A stretch of 64,000 nt of DNA from Paenibacillus sp. LHD-38 (GTDB lineage Bacteria > Bacillota > Bacilli > Paenibacillales > Paenibacillaceae), in contig NZ_JAVIFU010000009.1 in the NCBI RefSeq assembly GCF_031157315.1, positions 62,001-126,000 of the forward strand. The letters are read 5' to 3'. Shown piece by piece: positions 34,265 through 42,156 of this stretch. Under the pieces are notes generated by a model that worked only from the letters and a program-made list of their open reading frames with translations, was not told where the DNA came from and did no database searches. Each line of letters starts with the position of its first letter. Position 1 is the stretch's first letter. A program made the position numbers and the translations under genes.

Positions 34265-35293
34265 TTACTGAATATTCTGATTATGTTTTGGAGTCGCAAG
34301 GGCTCTTTTTTTACTCAGGCTGCTTTCAAGCGATGCCTGTATGGCTTCTGATGTCTCATAGATTCGTAGGCCTGGCAAATCCAAAGGAGGATTACCATCT
34401 TCCAATAGAACGGAACGTACTGCTGCTAAATAGTCTCTTGCTACTTCAGCTTCTTCGGAGTCGTCTTGATCTAGCTTTCTTTCAATAGCACGTATGCCGC
34501 GGAGACTTTTCTTTATGCATGTTTTTAATTTTCGATCAATATCCACAATGGGCTTGGCAACATCTTTTAAATAATGATACTGACAGTACTGATACGGGAC
34601 TTCAGGAAGCAGTGACTCCATAGCAAGACGAATAGACTGCTGTCCGTCTGAAACGATACCAATGATGGGAAAGCCTAAATCAATAACGGGTTGAATGAGG
34701 CTCTTCAGTTCTTCAGCGGAGCTGCTTTTCACACTTTTTGCGACGAGGATCGTCCCGCTGAACACTTCTCTGATGACATAAAGTGTCTCATTACCTTTCT
34801 CAGGTTGCACACCATCCATGGAGATCATAATTCCCCCATGCTGATCGACAACCTGCTGGAGTTCGTCCTTCACAAATTTAGTTACACTCGAGCGTAACAG
34901 TGTTAGATAACGTTCATACAATCTTTGCGAGTTCCGTTCCGATGTAGATACACCGCGCTCCTTGAGTTCTTCGGTAATTTCTGCAATGGTCATGTGTTGC
35001 TTGAAGCGAAGCTGGCCAACTAAGGCAAGTACGTCAAAACCATACGAAGTATGCTTCATAGCAAGCAACGCTGCTTCTGCGGATTTGTAGTATGTTTTTG
35101 GGTATGCACAGTTTGGATTAGAACAAACGTAGGCCATGCTCCAAGCTTGAATAACGCCGTTTAGCGTGGATATATTTTTCTTCCAGGCTGTATGACTTCG
35201 CTTCAGTTTTGCTCTGCAGTGAACGCAGCAAGAGAATTCGGGCTGGAAGTATATTTTTCTTTCAGGAATGATTCGATTCTTCGGTAATGGCAT
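34265..35293 (-). pseudogene. DDE transposase of MULE/ISL3-like type, C-terminus frameshifted
   Basis: N-terminal zinc-binding part (CCVHCRAK..CSNPNC), then a DDE core with Asp in MISMDGVQ, Asp in GIVSDGQQSIRLAM and YCQYHYLKD, as in MULE-type transposases. The frame breaks at a run of seven A near 34305; the adjacent frame continues with matching sequence (LQNIIRIFSKLNEFRSLYEEVKRW) to about 34170 before hitting the inverted fragment. It is an insertion into module C that removed the recombinase N-terminus and the left part of the module. Confidence 0.7.
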
Positions 35294-35382
35294 GAGAAAA
35301 CCTCCGTTAAAGTATGTCTTAAATACTTCAACAGAGGTAACTGGAAATCCTTGTTAGTCAATTGGTCAGTCGTAAAAAAAAA

Positions 35383-35413
35383 ACCACATGGAGTTTTTAC
35401 ACTCGCATGTGGT
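35383..35413 (-). terminator. terminator of toxin-immunity pair B (conserved type)
   Basis: ACCACATG-GAGT and ACTC-G-CATGTGGT form the stem; on the minus strand a run of about ten T follows. Same stem as after pairs A and C and the active pair. Confidence 0.85.
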
Positions 35414-35451
35414 AATTGACAAACAAACCACCGGTAAGTATTGGGCCATTC

Positions 35452-35985
35452 CTAAAGAGACAACGAAAAGTAATCAATAAAGTAGCCGTTTTGATCAATT
35501 TCGCCCAAGGCAACATCAAATATATCACTGATTTTACTCGCAGGTCTTCCGCAGTTTACCAATAACCACGAAACTATAGTGTCAATTGCAACTGCTTCGT
35601 ATACCTTTCCATATACACCGGATGATGTATATGCAGTGTCAGGGATATAAATAGCAAAATCGGCTTTGAGAAGCTGGCTAATCCGCCTACACACCATACG
35701 TACTTCTTCTACCTCAACCTCATTTTCATTATCTACGAAACTCATCCATCGCATTGGAAACTCTAACTGACAGCACTTTTCCCCAAATAGTAGTTTAAGA
35801 GAGTGCGGGCCATAAATGTGAATATCTCCTTCCCCCCAACTTCTATCAGGACTAATTTTCCAAATTTCTTGAGAAGTTTCTTCATACAGTTCTTGGATGT
35901 TTAATAAATTTAATTCCTTAACTATGTCGTCTATCTTACTTAATACAAGATCATGTGAAAAAATAGCAGTTAAATCTGCGCCCAT
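35452..35985 (-). CDS. candidate immunity protein of cassette B
   Basis: 177 residues, acidic, soluble, no recognised family. Start ATG has AGGAGGG seven bases upstream. It begins 23 bases after toxin ORF B and ends before the conserved terminator. By position it is the cytoplasmic antidote to the PD-(D/E)XK nuclease-like toxin B. Confidence 0.65.
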   Translation of the reverse strand: MGADLTAIFSHDLVLSKIDDIVKELNLLNIQELYEETSQEIWKISPDRSWGEGDIHIYGPHSLKLLFGEKCCQLEFPMRWMSFVDNENEVEVEEVRMVCRRISQLLKADFAIYIPDTAYTSSGVYGKVYEAVAIDTIVSWLLVNCGRPASKISDIFDVALGEIDQNGYFIDYFSLSL

Positions 35986-36008
35986 GACAGCCCTCCTAAA
36001 AATTTAGT

Positions 36009-36686
36009 CTAAACCGTGACTCCGTCATACTCTCGCATTATCGTACCTGTAATTATACCATTATGTGTCCATATCTCTAAAGTAAACTCAGTGTTATAAC
36101 GCTCCAATTTTGTTGAACTATAGAAAAATAAGTCAAATATATCTAGTGCATTGTAACTATCTTTATTAACGTAGTATGTCAAATCGACAATAACTTTGTC
36201 AGCCAACTGGATATTAAATCCTTTTGCTATATTATCTAAAGTAGTTCTACGGTTAAAATTACCATCCTCTGGTTTAGGCGTCTTAAGCTCCACCTTTAAT
36301 CCATTAACAAAAAAATCAAAATTCCCATATTTTTTGTTAGTCATTATATTTGCTACCACGTTATATCCAAAATCGGCTAATTTATTGGCGACATGTTCTT
36401 CTTCATCGCGCCATCTCTGATTTTTTTTATCCGTGGATCCCCCACCATATCCATTTAATGAACTCCAACTCATCGTTTCTATACCGACGCTTTTTAAGAA
36501 CTCACGATCCGAATACTCACCTTCCCACCAAGCATTTGCTCTCTCACCATAAGCAGAACCATATGTTTGTGTGAAGTACCCATATGAAAAGTCAAGACCC
36601 TTTCTTTTATTCCCATCAGGATCCACATAGATCAACGGATTATTATGAACATACGTATAAAGATTCTGACTCAGCGGATTCGTCAA
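36009..36686 (-). CDS. orphan Rhs tip B, PD-(D/E)XK nuclease-like toxin
   Basis: Starts with the Rhs core end (NPLSQNLYTYVHNNPLIYVDPDG pattern: NLYTYV, NNPLIY, DPDG) and then carries a toxin domain with a good nuclease signature: VANKLADFGYNVV, then Asp in NFDFFVNG and Glu-x-Lys in KVELKTPK, as in contact-dependent inhibition nucleases. A TAG at 36705 blocks read-through from upstream, and the possible TTG start lies too close to the GGGG string. Silent cassette unless fused to the Rhs core. Confidence 0.7.
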   Translation of the reverse strand: MTNPLSQNLYTYVHNNPLIYVDPDGNKRKGLDFSYGYFTQTYGSAYGERANAWWEGEYSDREFLKSVGIETMSWSSLNGYGGGSTDKKNQRWRDEEEHVANKLADFGYNVVANIMTNKKYGNFDFFVNGLKVELKTPKPEDGNFNRRTTLDNIAKGFNIQLADKVIVDLTYYVNKDSYNALDIFDLFFYSSTKLERYNTEFTLEIWTHNGIITGTIMREYDGVTV

Positions 36687-36707
36687 TTCCCCTTCATAAG
36701 TATCCTA
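36614..36707 (-). repeat. Rhs seam repeat, copy B, with TAG stop
   Basis: Codes DTYEGELTNPLSQNLYTYV through DPDG. The minus-strand TAG at 36705-36707 replaces the GAG of the intact gene. Here the bases CGGTTTATTAA before the stop also equal the intact Rhs gene, which places the upstream limit of similarity about 13 bases before the stop. Confidence 0.8.
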
Positions 36708-36784
36708 GTTAATAAACCGTTCAATCTCCAATAAAATGGACGGTGACTGTTTCGTAACAATCGCCGCCCGTTGCTATGATTATA

Positions 36785-38020
36785 TCATGCCGCTTCTTGA
36801 CTGGATACAACTGGAATCACATATGCCGCCTTAGTTTTCATCAAGTAATAGATGACGTTGACGAGTTTCCGCATGATACAAACGATGGCTTGCTGTTTGG
36901 TCTTTCCTACCGCCATCTTCTGCTCATAATAAGCATGGAAGTAAGGATTGCGTGGCTCTTTCTTGGTACGAGTAACGGCAATTTGCCGGATAGCAAGGGC
37001 TTTGAATATGTCATGTAGTTCCCTGTTCCCTTGCTTGCTCTTGTAATTTCGATGTTTGTTCCCTGAACCTACAGCTATTGGTGCAATTCCTGCGAATCGT
37101 GCTAACTTATCAGGACTTGCGAAGCGGTGAATGTCTCCAATCTCCGCTACCAGTTCAGCCGCCGTAACCAATTCTATCCCTGTCATCGTTTCAAGTTGAA
37201 AGCCAAGCTGATTCATCAAACTCTCGATTTCTCGCTCAATACGAGCCAATTCTCGCTCGTAGAAGCGTATATTGCGGACAAGTCCTTTGACGATAAAGTC
37301 ACGTTTATCTTGGAAATCTCGGCTTGTATCGCCATCCTCAGCGATTAACGTTAGAATTTGCTCTGCCTTCTTGGTTGATAGTGCGTAGTTGCTCAGTTTT
37401 CGGAGATACGTTGCCAGTTCCTTTCCCCCCACGCCGGACAATCGAGAAGGAGAGGGATACTTATGCCAAAACGCTAACGCTGTCTTACCATCAACCTCAG
37501 AGAAGAACTTCTTGTAACTCGGATAATGATAGCCTAGTTGCTGATGAAGCCGCTTGACCATCCCTGTCAGGCTCTTGGATTGCCATTTCCGTTGCGTCAC
37601 AAGCTGACTGATTGCCCAGTATAGGTCGATTGGCTTTGCATCCGGCAGATTATACAATTCATCCCTTAGAACCTTGGCTACACATTCTGCATCCCATGAA
37701 TCGGATTTCTGAATGGTTACGTGGCTCTTACGCCTGTTATTTGCCAGTTTCGCATTAACTTCCTTTACCCAACAACCTTTCTCGGTCAGGTACACCGCCA
37801 ATGCTCTGCCGTAGCCGCCCACATCCTCCAAGCCATAAACGACCTTCATTCCCTTTTTCGAGTGCTTCTTGACTTCCTTCTCAAGCTGAGGAAATGCAGT
37901 CGGCTTGTTTTCGAACTTGATTTCTCCTAACTTCTGATTCCAACAGTCGATGATGACCGCTGTATGATGCTGTTTGTGAAGGTCAACCCCAACATAAACG
38001 AGTTTATCCGGCTGAATCAT
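36785..38020 (-). CDS. IS110-family transposase/recombinase, module B
   Basis: 411 residues with both IS110 domains: RuvC-like DEDD domain (YVGVDLHKQHHTAVI, VYGLEDVGGYG, DSWDAECVAKVL) and the Transposase_20 serine domain (MTGIELVTAAELVAEIGDIHRF, GSGNKHRNYKSKQGNRELHDIF). IS110 enzymes recombine DNA under guidance of a bridge RNA; Piv, a relative, inverts pilin genes. Clearly diverged from copies A and C, so the modules were not made by one recent duplication. Its 3' end is only about 75 bases from the Rhs seam, and 230 bases of structured non-coding DNA precede it. Confidence 0.9.
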   Translation of the reverse strand: MIQPDKLVYVGVDLHKQHHTAVIIDCWNQKLGEIKFENKPTAFPQLEKEVKKHSKKGMKVVYGLEDVGGYGRALAVYLTEKGCWVKEVNAKLANNRRKSHVTIQKSDSWDAECVAKVLRDELYNLPDAKPIDLYWAISQLVTQRKWQSKSLTGMVKRLHQQLGYHYPSYKKFFSEVDGKTALAFWHKYPSPSRLSGVGGKELATYLRKLSNYALSTKKAEQILTLIAEDGDTSRDFQDKRDFIVKGLVRNIRFYERELARIEREIESLMNQLGFQLETMTGIELVTAAELVAEIGDIHRFASPDKLARFAGIAPIAVGSGNKHRNYKSKQGNRELHDIFKALAIRQIAVTRTKKEPRNPYFHAYYEQKMAVGKTKQQAIVCIMRKLVNVIYYLMKTKAAYVIPVVSSQEAA

Positions 38021-38250
38021 GCGCTGTTCACTCCTTGTTGGTTAGATTGAATGATTACTGATAGGTTAGAATTGCATACTCAACTCAAGTAGACATCGCC
38101 ACAAAGACACGTAAGCAAAACTCTAACCCATGAGTAACCACCCAATCGGATGGTTATGGAATAGTCCTATAATATAGAGCCGCATCCTCAGTTCGAGCGG
38201 ACAAGCCGCAAAGATACGTTAGCGAAATTCTACATTAAGTCATGCTCAGG
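38021..38250 (-). ncRNA. candidate IS110 bridge RNA region, module B
   Basis: Read on the minus strand, two similar stem-loops follow each other. One has GGTTAGA (38064-38070) paired with TCTAACC (38122-38128); the other lies at 38174-38233 with TAGA/TCTA and GC pairs. Both contain the internal wording CGT-TCTTTG-GGC ... CT-GA-TGAG-ATGC. Two loops upstream of an IS110 gene is the layout of the bridge RNA, with target- and donor-binding loops. Position and structure support this; expression is not shown. Confidence 0.45.
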
Positions 38251-39027
38251 CTAGATTATGGCTTGGTGAAGTCCATCGGCTTTGATGTCCCCGTAGAGAT
38301 ACAAACCTTGGTAAAACTCTTTCCGATCAAGGATTCGCTTGATCTGTACTTTCGTAAACTTCTTGCCTTGCGCTGTCGTGAATCGGTCGTAGTTCATCTG
38401 ATAAGCCAGTTCTGATAATGACCAGTCAGGAAACAGTTCCTTTAGTTCAAATACTCGCTGAACGGCTTGGGCTTCATCGAGATTGATTTCGATTGTTTTC
38501 TGACCTTTCTTGGCTTTGTAACCGAACGTCGCCCGACCTCCGGCGTAGCCACCCTGTTGGGCTTTCTTGTTGCGTCCTCGGCTTAATTTCATGATAATTT
38601 CAAGTCGTTGGTAAGCGTCGAGCAATTCCATCAGTCCATTAATCAAGAAATCGGATGGGTCTTTTTTATAGATGCTGTAAGTCGGCTGTTCGATGCTCTT
38701 GACATCCACACCGTACTTCTTAAACTCCCGATGAACCAATACTTTTACGATGTCAGACCGCCATAATCGACTTGTATTGAGGACAACAACTGCATCAATG
38801 TCTTGGGCGGCAATAACGGCTAACATCGTCTGAAAGCCAATTCTTTCCACCTCAAGCGCATCCTCGTCTACTTTCGCTCCACTGATACCTTCATCTGTAA
38901 AGATGTCCTGCAAGTACCATCCTTGTTCCTGACAATAGGAACGGATTTCATCCTGTTGGTACGATAAACTGTAACCGTCTTTGGCTTGTCCACTCGTTGA
39001 AACTCTGACATAACCGATGACTTTCAT
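38251..39027 (-). CDS. serine recombinase, module B
   Basis: 258 residues. Resolvase/invertase catalytic domain with GYVRVSTSGQ (catalytic Ser), Arg in LWRSDIV, and a short recombinase domain (GGRATFGYKAKKG..FTKVQIKRILDRKEFYQG) but no zinc ribbon or long coiled coil, so it is shorter than phage integrases. ATG at 39027 with GGGAGG upstream is preferred over the longer reading. Divergent from a small XRE gene with a dyad between them. It probably resolves or integrates the module. Confidence 0.88.
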   Translation of the reverse strand: MKVIGYVRVSTSGQAKDGYSLSYQQDEIRSYCQEQGWYLQDIFTDEGISGAKVDEDALEVERIGFQTMLAVIAAQDIDAVVVLNTSRLWRSDIVKVLVHREFKKYGVDVKSIEQPTYSIYKKDPSDFLINGLMELLDAYQRLEIIMKLSRGRNKKAQQGGYAGGRATFGYKAKKGQKTIEINLDEAQAVQRVFELKELFPDWSLSELAYQMNYDRFTTAQGKKFTKVQIKRILDRKEFYQGLYLYGDIKADGLHQAII

Positions 39028-39095
39028 GCTGTTTCCTCCCTCACCGTTACGATAATTGAGATTATTGTAACGGCATTCCGATATGAAATTAATTA

Positions 39096-39115
39096 TATAT
39101 CGCAATACCGATATA
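39096..39115. promoter_or_regulatory. operator-like dyad between recombinase and XRE gene, module B
   Basis: TATATCG-N6-CGATATA, with a further CCGATAT half site at 39078-39084, lies between the divergent recombinase and XRE genes. It is a likely binding site of the 68-residue XRE protein for control of both genes. Confidence 0.55.
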
Positions 39116-39189
39116 ATCAATCTTATTTTGTTGAATCTCAATTTGTAACGGTATATAGTTATAGAAACACTACTGGAGGAATTTTATAT

Positions 39190-39396
39190 ATGCCTGTACG
39201 ACTGCGTTTGAGAGAAATTCTAGCCGAGAAGGGTATTACTCAAAGAGAGTTAGCCCGATTAATGAACGTCCGACCCAATACTATTAGCCATCTTTGCTCC
39301 GATAAAGTCAATGCCGCTTATTTTGACACATTGGAGCAACTTTGCAAAACACTCGACATTCAACTCCACGACTTGATTGTTATGGAGGAAGAATAG
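39190..39396 (+). CDS. small XRE-family regulator, module B
   Basis: 68 residues that are almost only a Cro/C1-type helix-turn-helix (LREILAEKGITQRELARLMNVRPNTISHLCSDK..LEQLCKTLDIQLHDLI). ATG after GGAGGAATTTTAT. Divergent from the serine recombinase, a usual layout for an element repressor. A homologue of equal length stands at the same place in module A. Confidence 0.85.
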   Translation: MPVRLRLREILAEKGITQRELARLMNVRPNTISHLCSDKVNAAYFDTLEQLCKTLDIQLHDLIVMEEE

Positions 39397-39399
39397 CCT

Positions 39400-40248
39400 T
39401 TATTGTGCTACAGCAACCTTACTAATCACACCACCCAAGACTGCACAAGGAATCGTTATTACTTCTTCCCATTGCTCCGCCGCCACTGTATCAAAGTTAA
39501 GAATAGTACGTTTTCGCATCTCCGCTTTAATCTGACTACGATAATAGTAGGTCACATCCTTTTGTTCCAGTTCGCCACGCATCACGCCTTGAACCTGCCG
39601 CAAAAGCTTTGGCTTCAATTGTTCCAGTTCGGTTACATGAGCGCATAGATATAATCTGTTAAACACAGGTGGATACTGCACAAGCTTGTCCATTGGTATC
39701 TTCTCATCCGGCTTATACACGATTTCAAACCTCGTTAGTTCGCCTTCAATGGTTTTACCTTGTTTTTGTAATAACTCCAGTCGCTTGTCATACACCCTGC
39801 AATATCCGGCTACTTGTCGTTGATGGCGTTTGTTTGAGTAAAACGTTCCTTTCCGTTTCTTCATATTCCGCCCAGTCAACGAAAGGACGAACAGTTCTGT
39901 CAAAGGTATTGGAATATCAAACGCCACTTCCGAGCGAACGTGTAGAATCTCATTGGCATGGTTTCCAATCTTGGAAATCCATGAACGAAAATGAACCAAT
40001 GATTCGGGTGGGCATTCTAACCGAAGTGTATGCTTCCTTGCTAGTCGGGCATAAACCAATTGATACGAAAGATATGCCCAATGCTTACCATCCCTCACTC
40101 TAACACGATACTTGAATCCTTTGTCCTTCACGTAAAACGAAGCGTTGTAGTATTCACAAAGCCGCTGACGAAGCGGATTGAAGAATGTCCAATATACATT
40201 TGTAAAGTCCACTACAATACGGTCTATTGAAACCTTCACGCCTTTCAT
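39400..40248 (-). CDS. replication-initiator-like protein, module B
   Basis: 282 residues. The opening VSIDRIVVDF, the central VRSEVAFDIP, YCRVYDKRLELL and LTRFEIVYK are typical of rolling-circle replication-initiation factors (Rep_trans / phage CRI type). It converges with the XRE gene and ends three bases from it. Such a protein in a chromosomal module suggests an autonomous or excised single-strand stage. Not clearly related to the initiator of module A, so this part has been exchanged between modules. Confidence 0.65.
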   Translation of the reverse strand: MKGVKVSIDRIVVDFTNVYWTFFNPLRQRLCEYYNASFYVKDKGFKYRVRVRDGKHWAYLSYQLVYARLARKHTLRLECPPESLVHFRSWISKIGNHANEILHVRSEVAFDIPIPLTELFVLSLTGRNMKKRKGTFYSNKRHQRQVAGYCRVYDKRLELLQKQGKTIEGELTRFEIVYKPDEKIPMDKLVQYPPVFNRLYLCAHVTELEQLKPKLLRQVQGVMRGELEQKDVTYYYRSQIKAEMRKRTILNFDTVAAEQWEEVITIPCAVLGGVISKVAVAQ

Positions 40249-40710
40249 GTTCAGCCCCCATCGGAAATTTTTTAACGAATTTCCGTCTATAATTAGAGGG
40301 CAAGGTGGCTAGCCTTAACGTTGCCTTACCTGTATATATCAATTGATCGTCACCAGATTGTTCTTACACAATAACCATCGCTTCAAATAGTCAGATAGTT
40401 GCAAGGGATTTTCAAATTGCCCTTACTATTGTAGACGGTGTATGTCTGATGGCAGTTGCGGAAGGTATTTTATTAGGAAAAACCGCGAGAAAACGAAGAT
40501 AAGCATTTTGGCATGAAACATGGAGGTAACTGGGGATTTTATAGGAGTTGGGAAGGAGGGCGACAATGCAAAAAGGGTATAAAATTCAAGCAAATTGCTG
40601 TACGCACACGATTTTGTCAGATTTTTGATACGGGGCTGATAAGGGTTAAGTTCTATCTGGAAGTGCCGCCCGATTCATTCGGCACTGGGTGGGGGCTGTT
40701 ATCAAAAAAA
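40249..40710. other. module B left intergenic region, possible replication origin
   Basis: About 460 bases without a supported gene. CGGAAATT-N8-AATTTCCG (40262-40285) lies just before the initiator gene. A GGAAGGAGGG site at 40553-40562 is followed by an ATG with only 20 codons (40566-40628), too short to call. The region would be the place for the initiator's origin, but no nick site can be named. Confidence 0.35.
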
Positions 40711-40741
40711 ACCACATGGAGATGTTGCACTCACATGTGGT
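40711..40741 (-). terminator. terminator of toxin-immunity pair A (conserved type)
   Basis: ACCACATGGAG and CTC-A-CATGTGGT form the stem; the minus strand then has seven T. Same motif as for the other pairs. Confidence 0.85.
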
Positions 40742-40749
40742 TCTCAAGA

Positions 40750-41349
40750 TTATTTAGTTTTAGTTAAACCTGAATCAATCACTTGTCCAGTATACGGATC
40801 GACAAAGCACCAGTAGGTTTCAAATGACTTCAAATTCTGAAATCGAAACTCCCAGTATTCAGAATTCCGATTTTTCGTACTCACCAAAACTTGATCATAC
40901 TCTAATTTGTTGTTTTTCTCTAATAGAAACTTTTTTGCAATGTCGAATGCTTGGGTATAGTCGTAATTCCAACTCTCAGGATGAATTACTCCCGGAGGAT
41001 TTAGTACATCATCAGTGCCTAAACTTGTTAGAGAGATTAGTTTATTTAATTCTGAATCTAACTGCACCTCAACTACTTCTGATTTTGAACCACTATCACT
41101 TGCAAAGGTTAATTTAATCTCCCCTTTAAGACCGTTTGTGGATTGAATGGAAACTCCACCCAAGTGATAATCTTCATTATCATAATATTCACTTACATAA
41201 GGAGAAACAAGCGGTGTTAACTGTTTAATATCCATCGATTCAACTGAAATATCTTTATTGATGTTAATCTCACGATCATCTCTAATAAAAAACAATACTG
41301 AAAATATAACTAGTATGGCTATTGACAAGATCGGTATTATTTTCCTCAT
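40750..41349 (-). CDS. candidate membrane-anchored immunity protein of cassette A
   Basis: 199 residues with a single N-terminal membrane helix (IIPILSIAILVIFSVLFF, residues 4-21) and an outward-facing domain; the end (WNYDYTQAFDIAKKFLLEK..YWCFVDPYTGQVIDSG) is PepSY-like. An immunity protein placed outside the membrane fits a toxin that attacks the cell wall, which is what tip A looks like. ATG after GAGGTGAT, four bases after the toxin ORF. Confidence 0.7.
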   Translation of the reverse strand: MRKIIPILSIAILVIFSVLFFIRDDREININKDISVESMDIKQLTPLVSPYVSEYYDNEDYHLGGVSIQSTNGLKGEIKLTFASDSGSKSEVVEVQLDSELNKLISLTSLGTDDVLNPPGVIHPESWNYDYTQAFDIAKKFLLEKNNKLEYDQVLVSTKNRNSEYWEFRFQNLKSFETYWCFVDPYTGQVIDSGLTKTK

Positions 41350-41352
41350 AAA

Positions 41353-42054
41353 TCACCTCAATAAAATTTTTGTATATGGCAGGTATTCAAACACTTTTGA
41401 AGCATAGTCATTTCCTTTTTTTCTACTTTCTGGAGTACTCATAGAAGCGTTGTAATAAGGAACTACTTCTTTCCACTGATCCATAGTTAGGGACGATGGA
41501 TCAACATCATTTCCATACATTTGCTGAGCTTGATAAACTAGAATTACAGCTATTGTTTCAATATTAAATGCGTCATCTTTAAGTTTGCTCTGCAAACCTT
41601 TGTTGGATTTTGGCAATACAGTATTAGGGCTAACTGCCGACCATGCTGTACGGGCTGTACTTGGAAATATTGCACCTAGTCCAACTGAATGTGTTCCACC
41701 TCTAATTTTGCTATCAAGCATCGCAACCCAGTCAGGAATTGATTTCGTGTATTGTTCTTTGACTATAATCGCTAATATTAATTCAGGTGGGACACCCCAC
41801 TTTTCCCCTGCACTATTGATATCAGATTTATGATCGATAATCGCACTTTTAACCGTCACATTAGCGTCAGTTCTATATGATGCCCCACTGTATTGATTTT
41901 CTAAAACATCTGCAAGATCATACCAAGCACTTCTTGCTGTCTTACATTCAGAATTACTCATTCCATTACATAATTGATCTCTTGGTTGATGACCTGAAGG
42001 GTCAGTATACCTCAACGGATTATTATGCACATACGTATAAAGATTCTGACTCAA
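41353..42054 (-). CDS. orphan Rhs tip A, lysozyme-like (lytic transglycosylase fold) toxin
   Basis: After the Rhs core end (NLYTYVHNNPLRYTDPSGH pattern) comes a domain with the marks of the lysozyme-like superfamily: GVPPELILAIIVKEQ with a catalytic-type Glu, SVGLGAIFPSTART in place of the usual GLMQI-P-TA, and VVPYYNAS near the end. It would cut peptidoglycan. The frame is open back to a TAG at 42085; the only start is a TTG 12 bases after AAGGGGAG. Silent or weakly made in this position. Its partner is a membrane-anchored immunity protein. Confidence 0.7.
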   Translation of the reverse strand: MSQNLYTYVHNNPLRYTDPSGHQPRDQLCNGMSNSECKTARSAWYDLADVLENQYSGASYRTDANVTVKSAIIDHKSDINSAGEKWGVPPELILAIIVKEQYTKSIPDWVAMLDSKIRGGTHSVGLGAIFPSTARTAWSAVSPNTVLPKSNKGLQSKLKDDAFNIETIAVILVYQAQQMYGNDVDPSSLTMDQWKEVVPYYNASMSTPESRKKGNDYASKVFEYLPYTKILLR

Positions 42055-42087
42055 CGGATTGTTAAGCTCCCCTTCATACGTATCCTA
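41995..42087 (-). repeat. Rhs seam repeat, copy A, with TAG stop
   Basis: Codes DTYEGELNNPLSQNLYTYV to DPSG. The stop TAG (42085-42087, minus strand) stands exactly where copies B and C have it. The flank before the stop, TTTTATTAAC preceded by TTCTTTATTCTAAGTT, is shared with copy C and forms the outer end of the IS110-type unit. Confidence 0.8.
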
Positions 42088-42156
42088 GTTAATAAAACTG
42101 AACTTAGAATAAAGAAGGTGGCAACTGGAATGTCAATCCAATTACCACCAATTATA

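Noticed and set aside
34290..34310. Programmed frameshift at seven A in the DDE transposase
   Set aside because: The A run is not in the frame needed for a standard -1 slippery site, the continuing frame is +1, and the downstream part is cut short, so simple decay is more likely.
38214..38220. 7-base complementarity between the module B RNA (ACGTATC) and the Rhs seam (GATACGT)
   Set aside because: A match of this length is expected by chance in a region of this size; kept only as a hint.
40566..40628. 20-codon + strand ORF after a very good GGAAGGAGGG site
   Set aside because: Too short to support as a gene and no counterpart in module A; may be chance or an origin element.
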